DNA of 54,604 nt from Neisseriaceae bacterium PsAf (GCA_017114885.1 WNLJ01000028.1:1-54604); one strand, 5' to 3'. Positions 29,532 through 38,402 are shown, counted from the stretch's first letter. Numbers and translations are program-made. The notes: a model not told the origin generated them from the sequence alone.

Positions 29532-29565
29532 TAGAAGAAGAGAAACCATTTACTCTCTTCTTCTA
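29532..29565 (-). terminator. Hairpin between hcp and tssE, possible attenuator
   Basis: A 12-bp perfect stem (TAGAAGAAGAGA / TCTCTTCTTCTA) with a 10-base loop, starting 17 bases after the hcp stop codon. There is no long T run, so it may be a partial terminator or an mRNA-stabilising structure that raises Hcp over the rest of the operon. Confidence 0.6.
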
Positions 29566-29582
29566 TCTCTTTAGCAGCTAAA

Positions 29583-30107
29583 TCAAAGTCTTGTATTGGT
29601 TTTTAAATCATAACCAGCTTTAATTGCAGCACCCATAGAGCCATCATTATTTTGCGCCTTATATTCAACTTCGATACGTGCAAAATTCAATTTGATTACA
29701 TCTATTGGTAACACTGGATTCTCTTCAAAATCTTTTCTTGATCTGTTCTCAATAAGAATATTTCCCCTTGTATAGAATGAAGAAACCAAACAATTACTAA
29801 AAGTCACTCTTAAGAAATCTTGCTGACCTTTACCCGCCTTTCTACATACCAACTGTGCTTTGTTAATATGCTCTCCAGTTGCACAAAGTAAAAATAACTT
29901 AGGCGAAGCCTTATTTGTAACCATATGAAATTCAAAATCTTTCATTTCAACTTTACCAGCTCCGCCACCAGCACCAAAACCCCAGTGACCAGAATTTTCT
30001 TCACCCCATTGCCAAGATTGAAGCTGAATCCAACCTTTATAAACACTATCAGGCGATTCCCCTTGTACACCATCTATATTTAAAAAATAGTCAACTAAAG
30101 CTGCCAT
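29583..30107 (-). CDS. hcp: T6SS tube protein Hcp (TssD)
   Basis: Forms the hexameric-ring inner tube expelled by sheath contraction. 174 aa, with the typical opening DYFLNIDGVQGES, WIQLQSWQWGEENS, and the Gly-rich loop GGGAGKVEMKDFEF. The frame is open to 30137, but AAGGAG lies 8 bases before the ATG at 30107, which also matches the family N-terminus. It is the first gene of the T6SS operon in this window; the upstream neighbour is a broken dehydrogenase, not tssBC. Confidence 0.96.
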   Translation of the reverse strand: MAALVDYFLNIDGVQGESPDSVYKGWIQLQSWQWGEENSGHWGFGAGGGAGKVEMKDFEFHMVTNKASPKLFLLCATGEHINKAQLVCRKAGKGQQDFLRVTFSNCLVSSFYTRGNILIENRSRKDFEENPVLPIDVIKLNFARIEVEYKAQNNDGSMGAAIKAGYDLKTNTRL

Positions 30108-30274
30108 AATGTGATTCTCCTTAATTATTAAAATCAATTAAAATTAACAACTTACTTTCCCCACATTTCCCCTCAAAAAGAAGAAATGTTAACTTACAAT
30201 CTACGTATTGGTAATAATCTAAACAATCGTTATCAATACGCAACAAACAGCAATAAACAAGTTATTAAAAAAGC
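30108..30274 (-). promoter_or_regulatory. Upstream region of hcp, presumed T6SS operon promoter
   Basis: This 167-base AT-rich region must hold the operon promoter if none lies further upstream. I can see candidate hexamers (TTGTTT, 17 bases, TAGATT on the minus strand) but none close to consensus. Confidence 0.35.
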
Positions 30275-30880
30275 TCATGTTCGAGTATAATTATCATACA
30301 ATAATAGGGGTTTGTCAATATAACCAGGACATACTGCGTTAACACGAATTCCTTTAGCTGCATAATCAATTGCTAAAGTCTGAGTTAAGAGTTTTACACC
30401 CCCTTTAGCTGCCGAATATGCAGTTACTGCATGTTTGCCAACAAAACTATGTATCGAACCTGTATTCACAATCACGCCCTTTTGATTATTGTCCAACCAA
30501 TATTTAATTGCATATCTGTCGGTTAAATAAACGCCTGTTAAATTAGTATCGATGACCTTTTGCCAATCAGATAACTCTAAATCTGCAATAACAGCCCCAC
30601 TAACAATACCTGCATTCGCACAGACAATATCTAATTATCCAAACACTTTGATTGTTTCTTCAATTAAATCCTTTACATTTTTTTCATTGGTAACATCTGT
30701 TTTGAAAAAGGCAGCTCTTTGTTCATCCTCTTTAGACAACTGCTTAGCCAATTTATCTCCCGCTTGGCTAAAATCAGCAATCATCACTTTGGCGCCTTCT
30801 TGTAAAAATTTCTCCACAATTGCCTTACCAATACCACTAGCACCACCTGTTACAATAGCCACTCGATTAGAAAGTTTCAT
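30275..30880 (-). pseudogene. Broken short-chain dehydrogenase/reductase (SDR)
   Basis: An SDR (NAD(P)-dependent oxidoreductase) gene with a good start (AAGGAG before the ATG at 30880). The cofactor motif TGGASGIG is at residues 12-19 and the catalytic YSAAK and Ser lie later. After residue 81 (KVFG) there is an in-frame TAA (30635-30637), then the same frame continues with LDIVCANAG, so one base substitution most likely caused it. The 3' end is also missing: after CPGYIDKPLL the family normally continues about 50 residues, but the frame ends eight residues later. The truncation point lies at the upstream boundary of the T6SS operon. Confidence 0.88.
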
Positions 30881-31202
30881 CCTAAATCTCCTTTAAAAAA
30901 ATTCAATATTAATTACCTCATACTATGTTGATACACCTTTTCTACATAGAATACAAATTAAAAAATAAGCACTCAGTAAGTTCGATTTGAAATTATAAAA
31001 ATATATTTTTCTTTAATAGATTTACTTCAATAACCCAACTAGAAATATAAAAAAATCAAAGTAAAAAAACGACCAATCATCTTGAGACAAAATAAATTGT
31101 AGCCAATAGATTTTTCCTTTATGATAAAAACATTATTGTAAATATTTAGGTGTTATTCGCACCCTAAAGCATACTTTTTAAAACATTCTTATGGACAAAT
31201 CT
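30881..31202. other. Intergenic stretch between divergent SDR pseudogene and lipocalin gene
   Basis: About 320 bases of AT-rich DNA with no gene seen. It includes a small imperfect hairpin (31145-31168, TTTAGGTG / CACCCTAAA) upstream of the lipocalin gene. No clear promoter hexamers can be chosen. Confidence 0.5.
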
Positions 31203-31788
31203 ATGAAAAAAAAAATTAGCAATATCTTTAATACTAGGTACTTTTCTTCTATCTACACCTATGGTTTTTGGCGAACCAGAAGTAAGTAACGAATCTGAAA
31301 ATACCACTCAAGAAAGCATAGATATTATCGAAAATCCTAAGATAGATTTAAGTGAGTATTTAGGAAAATGGTATGAAATAGCTGTTATTCCTTATTTCTT
31401 TGAAAGGAATTGCGATTCCAACACAACTGCAGAATACTCTTTGAAAAAGAAAAATGTGCGCGTATTAAATTCTTGTCTAAAAAAAAACGGCGAGTTGATT
31501 CAATCTGAAGGAACTGCCTTTGTGGCTGATAGCGTTTCAAATAACAAATTGAAAGTTTCTTTTTTACCCAGCCCTTTGAACAAAATATCTTTTTTCAGAG
31601 CCGATTATTGGATTCTAGCCATTGAAAAAAACTACCAATCTGTATTAGTTGGCAATCCTAATAAAAAATATCTGTGGATATTATCTAGAGATAAAAACAT
31701 GTCACAAGAAGAATTTGAAAGATATATCAATATTGCCAAAAAATTAGGATATGACACTAAAACACTGGTTAAAACCAAACAAAATTAA
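31203..31788 (+). pseudogene. Lipocalin-family protein, signal peptide out of frame at an A10 tract
   Basis: Bacterial lipocalin (Blc-like ligand-binding barrel) with the GKWYEIA motif and the later WILSRDKNMS block. The frame open at 31261 lacks a signal peptide. The ATG at 31203 is followed by ten A residues (31206-31215); with nine, translation would read MKKKLAISLILGTFLLSTPM and continue in frame, a clean signal peptide giving a 194-aa protein. As written, the gene is one base out of frame. Possible explanations are phase variation at the homopolymer, true decay, or a sequencing error. Confidence 0.75.
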
Positions 31789-31808
31789 ACTTTTTAAAGT
31801 TTAATTTT
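31781..31808 (+). terminator. Terminator after lipocalin gene
   Basis: AAAATTAAACTTT / AAAGTTTAATTTT palindromic hairpin overlapping the lipocalin stop codon, ending in T residues. AT-only stem. Confidence 0.5.
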
Positions 31809-31912
31809 GAGCAATTAAGCACAATAAAAATATAAATGAATTTATTTTGAAAAAGGTTATGGTGTTTTTATCAGTAAACTTCGTTCTTTTAGTGTCCCTA
31901 ATTGAGCTAATG

Positions 31913-32364
31913 TTATTTCTGAATTTTTTTCTTAAAAAACACCACCTTTTCTGTTTCTTCAAATCCTAGTGCAACATGCATTGCCTGTGACACGGTTTTC
32001 TCTAGCAACACGTCTGAAGCAAGCTCTGTACACCTTTATCAAAACTCCAATTTTATATTTGGTTAATCAATAATTTAGCAATCCCTCGTTACCGATAAGC
32101 AGGTAAAACAAAGACCCCTTCTAAAAATCCTACTGGGCTTGTTTCACAACCATTCACATAATCGTGCCGAATAGAACCATCTACAAATCCAAGCTCATTC
32201 CCCTGCTCATCAGTGGCCAACAATGAAACAAAATTATCGCAAATAATAATTTCCAATCCTTCTAATAAATGGGTCTCATCATTATCTTCTGGCCAAATTT
32301 CTTGTCTTAACCGCACCCATTGCGCCAAATTTTCTCTCTTGATTTCTTGTATATTAACGCGCAT
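31913..32364 (-). pseudogene. Broken GNAT acetyltransferase, AAC(6')-like
   Basis: The N-terminal 91 residues are open: WVRLRQEIWPEDNDETHLLEG, then RHDYVNGCETSPVGFLEGVFVLPAYR, the hallmark of AAC(6')-type aminoglycoside acetyltransferases. A TAA then interrupts what should be AYR-x-RGIAKLL; a second TAA follows NQI; and the last third (ELASDVLLEKTVSQAMHVALGFEETEKVVFF) is in another frame and ends at 31913. Two nonsense codons and one frameshift mean the gene is dead. It lies directly downstream of another GNAT gene. Confidence 0.85.
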
Positions 32365-32370
32365 AAAATC

Positions 32371-32808
32371 TTAACTATCCATTTTCTCAAGATGCAACAA
32401 AGGATAGGGATCTCCCTCCCCATCCAATTCAGAACGACCTTTTATCTCAAACCCCATGTCCTGATAAAATTTTAACGCTTGGGTATTTTGTTCATTAACA
32501 TCCAATTGATTCATTTTTAATTCATCAGTGGCAAAATTCAATAATGTTTTTCCTACCCCTAATCCTCTCGCGTCAGAATCAATAAATAACATTTCTATTT
32601 TATCGTCACTAAGCCCTAACAATCCCAAAATTTTATCATTATCAGCATAATAATATGATGTTAATTGAGGAAAATATTTTTCTAAAATCAAAGGTCTTAG
32701 ACTTTGTATTTTGCTTTCTGGTAAAAAATCATGAGTCGCTCGAACCGACCGCTCCCAAAGAGCAATTAGTGCCTCATAGTGTTTTTTATTAGCTATATTA
32801 ATAGACAT
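32371..32808 (-). CDS. GNAT-family N-acetyltransferase
   Basis: A 145-aa acetyl-CoA-dependent acetyltransferase. The acetyl-CoA loop is ARGLGVGKTLL near residue 80-90, followed by DVNEQNTQALKFYQDMGFE, the typical C-terminal motif of GNATs. Substrate unknown. Six bases separate it from the broken AAC(6')-like gene, so the two were an operon. No close relation between the two can be inferred beyond the shared fold. Confidence 0.85.
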   Translation of the reverse strand: MSINIANKKHYEALIALWERSVRATHDFLPESKIQSLRPLILEKYFPQLTSYYYADNDKILGLLGLSDDKIEMLFIDSDARGLGVGKTLLNFATDELKMNQLDVNEQNTQALKFYQDMGFEIKGRSELDGEGDPYPLLHLEKMDS

Positions 32809-32871
32809 ACATGTCCTTATTCAAATTCCATATTAAGCCACCATATTAATGGAAATTAATGGAATTTTGTT

Positions 32872-32899
32872 AAAAATTTAATACGTATATTAAATTTTT
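32872..32899. promoter_or_regulatory. Perfect 12-bp-arm palindrome upstream of BCCT transporter gene
   Basis: AAAAATTTAATA, CGTA, TATTAAATTTTT: perfect 12-bp arms around a 4-base centre. A TATAAT (32905-32910) lies 5 bases downstream and would be the -10 of the transporter gene, so the palindrome covers its -35 region and is a likely operator. It is AT-rich, which lowers confidence. Confidence 0.5.
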
Positions 32900-32941
32900 C
32901 GTTTTATAATGCTCTCTTGATTAATTTATAGATTTATTTTC

Positions 32942-34906
32942 ATGCATATGAAAACTAATCAACAAACGAACAGTACTCTTAATAAAACAGTATTTTTAGT
33001 TTCATCAATTATTAGTATCGTACTCATCGTTACCACTCTTATATTCCCCATCCAAGCAAAAAACATTCTGAATAATCTATTTGTTTTTATCGTTCAATAT
33101 TTTGATTGGTACTATATATTAATCATCGTGGTCTATATCCTTTTTTGTATTATTATTGCCTTGTCTAAATATGGCACTATTAAATTAGGACAGGATCAAG
33201 ATAAAGCCGATTTTTCTTATGTTTCGTGGGCAGCCATGCTGTTTTCAGCAGGCATTGGCATTGATTTATTATTTTTCTCAGTTTATGAACCCTTGTCTCA
33301 ATTTATTAATCCCATAGAAGGTGAAGCCCTCACTCAACAGGCTGCTAAAAAATCTATTGAGACCACGCTATTACACTGGGGAATACATGGTTGGGTAATC
33401 TACGCTTTAGTTGGCATGACCCTTGCATACTTTGCCTACCGAAAAAAACAGCCTCTGGCTTTAAGAAGTGCTCTAACACCTATATTTGGCCGTAAGCTTA
33501 CTCAAGGTTGGGTAGGTAATCTAACAGATTCTTTTGGGGTAATATGTACATTACTAGGAATTACGACTAGTTTAGGCATAGGTGTTCTACAGCTCAATGC
33601 AGGCATGTCCCATGTTCTAGGTATTTCTACCACCACACTAAGTCAAATAGCATTAATTATTTTTATTATTGGTGCCGCTACACTTTCGGCTGTTAGCGGG
33701 CTTAAAAAAGGTATTAAATATCTGTCTATTTTTAATATGATATTGGCTTTATTACTTATATTAGTCGTTCTATTTTTTAGCAATACCTTATTTTTATTGA
33801 ACGCAATTATCTTAAATATTGGTGATTATTTTCAAAACATTATTAGCAATTCTTTTAATACCTATGCTTATCTAGGACCGAGTGCCAACACTTGGAAAGG
33901 TTCTTGGACTATTTTCTTTTGGGCGTGGTGGATTGCTTGGGCGCCATTTGTTGGTCTTTTTATTGCTCGTATTTCTCATGGTAGAACTATTCGTGAGTTT
34001 ACTTTTGGTATCCTGTTTATTCCATTAGGATTTGTAGTAGCCTGGTTCTGTATCTTTGGTAACGCTGCTATAGAATATTTTAATCTTAGATTAATCAACC
34101 AAAATGCGATTAATCAACCTGAAATGGGTTTATTCATGCTATTAGAACAACTTCCATTAAGTTTAGTCTGGTCAATCATCGCTATTATTAGCGCTATGCT
34201 CTTCTTTATCACCAGTGCTGATTCAGCGACTCTTGTTCTATCTAATCTATGTTCTAAAAACTTAAAAGAAGATCAAGATGCCCCTATTCAATTAAGGGTT
34301 TTTTGGGCGGTGTGTTTAGGTCTTATTACTTTAGGAATTCTACTTGCGGGTGGTTTCGAATCCTTACAATCAATCGCAATTTTAGCAGGACTACCCTTTT
34401 CAATCGTCATTATTTTATACATGGTTTCGTTAACTAAAAGTCTATCAACTGAAGTGACTTATAAAACTGTAAATTACCATGCACAAACTGCCAACTGGCA
34501 AGAAAGACTAGACAACTTAATAGCACAACAACCCGTACGCCAACAAAAAATCATCACTCAATTTAACCCGATTGTACAACAAGCTATTTCTGAAATTGTG
34601 CAACAACTTCATCAGAATAATGTCTTAACAGAAGTTGAACATCAAAATCTATATAGTCATTTAAAAATTTTCGACCAAAATTCAAATAATTATTTCTTTT
34701 ATGAAATCAAGGTAAGCAAATATGTTCGCCCTGCTAAATTATTCTTATTCCCAAGTCCTGAAGAGAGTAGAACTTCTTTACAAATTGCTGTAAAACTTCT
34801 CTATCAGAGTTACACCATCGAGGACACCAATCTCCATAAAGATTTTATCGTCTTAGATATATTAAATCGCTATGAAGATTACCTCAATGCAAAACAAGAA
34901 AAATAA
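32942..34906 (+). CDS. BCCT-family transporter (betaine/choline/carnitine type)
   Basis: Secondary transporter for quaternary ammonium compounds such as choline or glycine betaine, in the inner membrane. 654 aa with about 12 membrane helices and the family signature WTIFFWAWWIAWAPFVGLFIARISHGRTIREF (as split motifs: FFWAWWIAWAPF and ARISHGRTIREF). The C-terminal 150 residues form a soluble tail as in BetT. The ATG at 32942 and the in-frame ATG at 32948 are both possible; no good ribosome binding site is present. Confidence 0.93.
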   Translation: MHMKTNQQTNSTLNKTVFLVSSIISIVLIVTTLIFPIQAKNILNNLFVFIVQYFDWYYILIIVVYILFCIIIALSKYGTIKLGQDQDKADFSYVSWAAMLFSAGIGIDLLFFSVYEPLSQFINPIEGEALTQQAAKKSIETTLLHWGIHGWVIYALVGMTLAYFAYRKKQPLALRSALTPIFGRKLTQGWVGNLTDSFGVICTLLGITTSLGIGVLQLNAGMSHVLGISTTTLSQIALIIFIIGAATLSAVSGLKKGIKYLSIFNMILALLLILVVLFFSNTLFLLNAIILNIGDYFQNIISNSFNTYAYLGPSANTWKGSWTIFFWAWWIAWAPFVGLFIARISHGRTIREFTFGILFIPLGFVVAWFCIFGNAAIEYFNLRLINQNAINQPEMGLFMLLEQLPLSLVWSIIAIISAMLFFITSADSATLVLSNLCSKNLKEDQDAPIQLRVFWAVCLGLITLGILLAGGFESLQSIAILAGLPFSIVIILYMVSLTKSLSTEVTYKTVNYHAQTANWQERLDNLIAQQPVRQQKIITQFNPIVQQAISEIVQQLHQNNVLTEVEHQNLYSHLKIFDQNSNNYFFYEIKVSKYVRPAKLFLFPSPEESRTSLQIAVKLLYQSYTIEDTNLHKDFIVLDILNRYEDYLNAKQEK

Positions 34907-34925
34907 GCACTCTTGCTTAAAGTGA

Positions 34926-35210
34926 TTATAAACCTTTAAGTCCTTCAAATTCAGGACTAGTGTTTTTAATCTCCACCTCTGTGACGACGTAATCTACTAC
35001 TTTTTCAAATGGATCTGTTGCTAATAGATCATCCAACTCATAGCGAGGCATTGATTTAACAAGAATAATACCACCTGTTTGAGGAACTTTAGCACCAGAA
35101 GCAACAAACTTACCATTTTGATAATTTTCCTGAACCCAATTTAAATGAGCTTCTCTTAATTCATCAACTTCTTTAATGTCTTTTTTATAAATTAAATTGA
35201 CTATATACAT
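34926..35210 (-). CDS. YciI-family protein
   Basis: A 94-aa protein of the YciI family (ferredoxin-like fold). Visible are the N-terminal MYIVNLIYKKDIKEVDELREAHLNW with His at residue 22, the GKFVASGAKVPQTGGIILV core, and a DPFEK motif near residue 66. It is the second gene of an operon after the nitroreductase (10-base gap). Confidence 0.88.
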   Translation of the reverse strand: MYIVNLIYKKDIKEVDELREAHLNWVQENYQNGKFVASGAKVPQTGGIILVKSMPRYELDDLLATDPFEKVVDYVVTEVEIKNTSPEFEGLKGL

Positions 35211-35220
35211 ATATCTTTTC

Positions 35221-35769
35221 CTAAAAATAATTCACAAAGTTCGATAAAGGCTGATTTTCACATTCTCTATCTTCATTTATTTTGGTTCCAATTTTAATAA
35301 AACCAATAATTTTATCTTGAATCTCTAGGCCTAACGCTTTATGTACTGCTTTAGATTCTGTCCATACACCAGTAAACCAAAAAGAATCAAATCCAAATGT
35401 TTTTGCTGCTAATTGTATGGCATAAGCCGCACATCCTGCCGTTATCATTTTTTCCCAATCAGGAATACTACTATTATTTCCCATGACTGCTGTTACCACA
35501 ATAATCATAGGCGATTCTGAACATATTTGTTGTGCTTTGCTTATTTTATTCGGTAACAAGTCTAATTCTTCTACCGCACTTAACAATACTTCTTTTAAAT
35601 CTGACATTCTATTCTGGCGAATAACAGTAAAACGATAAGGATTAAGCTGACCATGATCTGGCACTTTTAAACCTGCTGCTAAAATAGTCTCTAATATTTC
35701 ACCTTCAGGGACAGGCATTCCTAAGTCCCGATGAGACTGCCGATTTAATAATAATTCTAATGCATCCAT
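35221..35769 (-). CDS. Nitroreductase-family protein, YdjA-like
   Basis: A 182-aa FMN-dependent oxidoreductase of the nitroreductase superfamily. The minimal YdjA type is recognised from MDALELLLNRQSHRDLG and the PDHGQLNPYRFTVI motif. The frame is open to 35805, but AAGGAT lies 8 bases before the ATG at 35769, which is also the family start. It is divergent to the GntR regulator gene, and its promoter must lie in 35770-35982. Confidence 0.9.
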   Translation of the reverse strand: MDALELLLNRQSHRDLGMPVPEGEILETILAAGLKVPDHGQLNPYRFTVIRQNRMSDLKEVLLSAVEELDLLPNKISKAQQICSESPMIIVVTAVMGNNSSIPDWEKMITAGCAAYAIQLAAKTFGFDSFWFTGVWTESKAVHKALGLEIQDKIIGFIKIGTKINEDRECENQPLSNFVNYF

Positions 35770-35943
35770 TGTATTGTATCCTTCTTGATTTTTTATTCTC
35801 TTCAATGGTTGTGCTCTTATATTGTATTTAAATTGTCTATTTTTATTCCGGTTTATTATACATGAATAAAATAATCCAATATGCGTTCACACTGCTAAAG
35901 TTTCTTTAACATAATAAAAAAAACTTTATTTTTTTAAAAAATT

Positions 35944-35969
35944 ATTGTATCTTGGATCCAAAATACAAT
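35944..35969. promoter_or_regulatory. Candidate GntR operator palindrome
   Basis: ATTGTAT, 12 bases, ATACAAT, with a perfect inner palindrome TTGGATCCAA. It lies 13 bases before the GntR start codon. The TTGxATxCAA-like core resembles FadR-class GntR operators, so autoregulation is suggested. Confidence 0.5.
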
Positions 35970-35982
35970 AAGAGATGAATTC

Positions 35983-36645
35983 ATGAATAACAAATCTGAT
36001 TTAAGTGCTGCATTTCAAAATGTCAAAATTCCTTATGACTTCACTAGAGATTATGTAGAAGAAAAAATTTTAGAAGCTATTTTAACAAATCGTATTCCAG
36101 CGGGTACTTCACTAAGACAAGAAGAGCTATCAAGAATATTCAATGTGAGTAGAACACCAGTTAGAGAAGCTTTAAGACAACTAGCCAGTAAAGGATTTTT
36201 AGTTGAGGACACCATGGGGTTAAAAGTGGCTACATTAGATGATGTCGATACCAAAGAATTAAAATCAATGCGTATCTTACTGGAACAAGAAATCATTAAA
36301 CAGGCGTTGAATAACAATACTAACAATGAAGACGCTTTTCAAAAGGCCAATAATATGCTGTTAGAAATTAATCAGTTACCTGATTATATTGATAAACTTT
36401 CCTTACGTATTAATTTTTTATTATGCTTATTCAAGCAATCGCAAAATCAACTATTACTTGAACATGTTCAGCAAGTTTTACAAAAAGAAAAAGGCTTATT
36501 CGCTATTCGCTTCTATCAAAAAAAACTTAGCGACCAACTATACGATAATTGCTATGCTTTTTTACAAACATGGGAAACTCAAGATTTAAATCAAACACTT
36601 AAACAGCATACAATCTTAATTGAAACATTATATAAACAATTATAA
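35983..36645 (+). CDS. GntR-family transcriptional regulator (FadR class, FCD domain)
   Basis: A 220-aa regulator. The N-terminal winged helix-turn-helix (RIPAGTSLRQEELSRIF, VSRTPVREALRQL) is followed by an all-helical FCD ligand-binding domain. AGAG precedes the ATG. It lies 18 bases before the frameshifted MFS transporter gene, which it may control together with itself and perhaps the divergent nitroreductase operon. Confidence 0.92.
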   Translation: MNNKSDLSAAFQNVKIPYDFTRDYVEEKILEAILTNRIPAGTSLRQEELSRIFNVSRTPVREALRQLASKGFLVEDTMGLKVATLDDVDTKELKSMRILLEQEIIKQALNNNTNNEDAFQKANNMLLEINQLPDYIDKLSLRINFLLCLFKQSQNQLLLEHVQQVLQKEKGLFAIRFYQKKLSDQLYDNCYAFLQTWETQDLNQTLKQHTILIETLYKQL

Positions 36646-36663
36646 TTTTTAAAGGGCAACCCT

Positions 36664-37786
36664 ATGAAAAATAGTCTATCAATTCGTACGGCTAGTAGTT
36701 TAATTTTAGCTATGGGAATCGGCCGATTTGTGTATACCCCTATTTTACCTATCATGCAAGCTGGCACTCATATGTCTTCCGCCACTGCTGCCTATATTGC
36801 AACTGCAAATTACATTGGTTATCTGATTGGGTCAATGCTAGCCACCTATTATCCCAAAATAAGCCAACAAAATACTCTACGTATCAGTGCTATGGGACTT
36901 GTTATTAGTGAACTTGCTATGATGGCAACTTCATTTGCTAGTATATGGTTTATCTTGCGTTTATTTGCAGGTGTTTTTAGTGCTTTAATTTTTATTTGTG
37001 CCGCTAAAATGCTTGTGCTTTATCCTAAAAAAATTAATTCCGGTATTGTCTATTCAGGGGTCGGTTTAGGAATTTTTATCAGTGGTATCATGATATTAAT
37101 TGCAAAAGGATACACCAACTGGCAAGGTTTATGGTTCTTATCTGCGCTACTGTCTATGCCATTTTTGATATTGTCTTGGAGTCTGCCTTTAAATAACAAA
37201 ATACCTCAGTCCACTCAATCCTCTACTCACTCAAGTACTAATGTATTTAATTTAATGTGGACTTTACTGCTTATAACCTACTTTTTAGAAGGCAATAGAT
37301 ATATCATAGAAGGTACTTTTATTGTGGCCACAATAAAAGATATTAACAGTAATATTGCAGATTATGTATGGATATTAGTCGGATTAGCCGCCGCTCCTTC
37401 TACTTTAATTTGGAATTATTTTAACCAAAAATATAGTACCATTTTACTTATTATCATAGCTTTTTTTTCTGCAACTAACTTCAGCCATGATCCCTTTATT
37501 TTACCAACAGGCTATTCCATTATTACTTTCTTCATTTTTATTTGGTGCCACTTTCATGGGCATTACCATGTTGGTCATTCAACTGTCGAACCAATGGCAA
37601 CAACCTAATGGTGCCGCTAAGTTAACCACAATATATAGCATTGGCCAAATTTTAGGACCTTTATGTGTTGCGCCATTCATTCACACCAACTATTTGCCTT
37701 CTTTTAAAATAGCAAGTATTATTTTAGCTCTTGGTTTGTTATTATCTATCATCATATTCACTCAAACTAAAAATAAAACTAACTGA
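36664..37786 (+). pseudogene. MFS transporter (YbfB/YjiJ type), frameshifted at a T8 tract
   Basis: A 12-helix major-facilitator transporter in two frames. Residues 1-270 are in the first frame (MGIGRFVYTPILPIMQ, YLIGSMLATYYP), then frame two carries on with LQLTSAMIPLFY, LFGATFMGITMLVIQ and a normal C-terminus. The switch lies at eight T residues (37461-37468); with seven T, one continuous 373-aa protein results. It may be a phase-variable gene, a recent pseudogene, or a sequencing error. Its location in the operon after the GntR gene is otherwise ordinary. Confidence 0.85.
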
Positions 37787-37797
37787 ATTAATCATTT

Positions 37798-38370
37798 ATG
37801 ACAAACTCAAACTCTCCTATTTTGCTTTTTAACAAACCCTATGGGGTTATATGTCAGTTTTCTCCTCATGAAAAACACATTACCTTAAAAGAATTTATTG
37901 ACGTCCCTGGCTATTACCCTGCTGGCCGATTAGATACTGATAGCGAGGGATTACTGATTTTAACCAAAGACGGCCGACTGCAACATGAGATAAGTCATCC
38001 TAAATTTAAACAAAATAAAACTTATTTTGCTCAGTTAGAAGGTACTCCTGATATAGAACAGTTAAAACTTTTAGAAACCAGAATTCCACTTAAAGATTTT
38101 ATCACCCAACCTGCTAAAGTTCGGCTATTAGAAAGCCACGAAGTTGCTAAGATATGGCCAAGAACACCCCCAATTAGGGTGAGAAAAAACATCCCCGACT
38201 TTTGGGTTGCTATCACGTTACAAGAGGGAAAAAACCGACAAGTAAGAAGAATGACTGCTCATATTGGCTATCCTTGTTTACGCCTCATTCGAACTCAAAT
38301 AGGTCGGATCAATTTATTGGATCTAAATTTACCCTTAGGTGAATACGAACTCACTTCAACCCTGCCATAA
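37798..38370 (+). CDS. 23S rRNA pseudouridine synthase, RluE-like
   Basis: A 190-aa enzyme of the RsuA/RluE group that isomerises a uridine in 23S rRNA. The N-terminal LLFNKPYGVICQF, the catalytic-Asp motif GRLDTDSEGLLILTKDG, and the KNRQVRRM motif near residue 145-152 are present. No N-terminal S4 domain, which fits RluE. It follows the broken MFS gene by 11 bases. Confidence 0.9.
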   Translation: MTNSNSPILLFNKPYGVICQFSPHEKHITLKEFIDVPGYYPAGRLDTDSEGLLILTKDGRLQHEISHPKFKQNKTYFAQLEGTPDIEQLKLLETRIPLKDFITQPAKVRLLESHEVAKIWPRTPPIRVRKNIPDFWVAITLQEGKNRQVRRMTAHIGYPCLRLIRTQIGRINLLDLNLPLGEYELTSTLP

Positions 38371-38402
38371 AAAAAAGATTAGCGTGCACTAATCTTTTTT
38401 AT
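38371..38402. terminator. Bidirectional terminator after pseudouridine synthase gene
   Basis: A perfect stem AAAAAAGATTAG / CTAATCTTTTTT with 6-base loop, between convergent genes. It has a T run on both strands. Confidence 0.88.

Noticed and set aside
30221-30237. Fur-box-like sequence upstream of hcp (TTGATAACGATTGTTT on the minus strand)
   Set aside because: Only about half of the 19-bp consensus matches, much poorer than the two real boxes near 46 kb.
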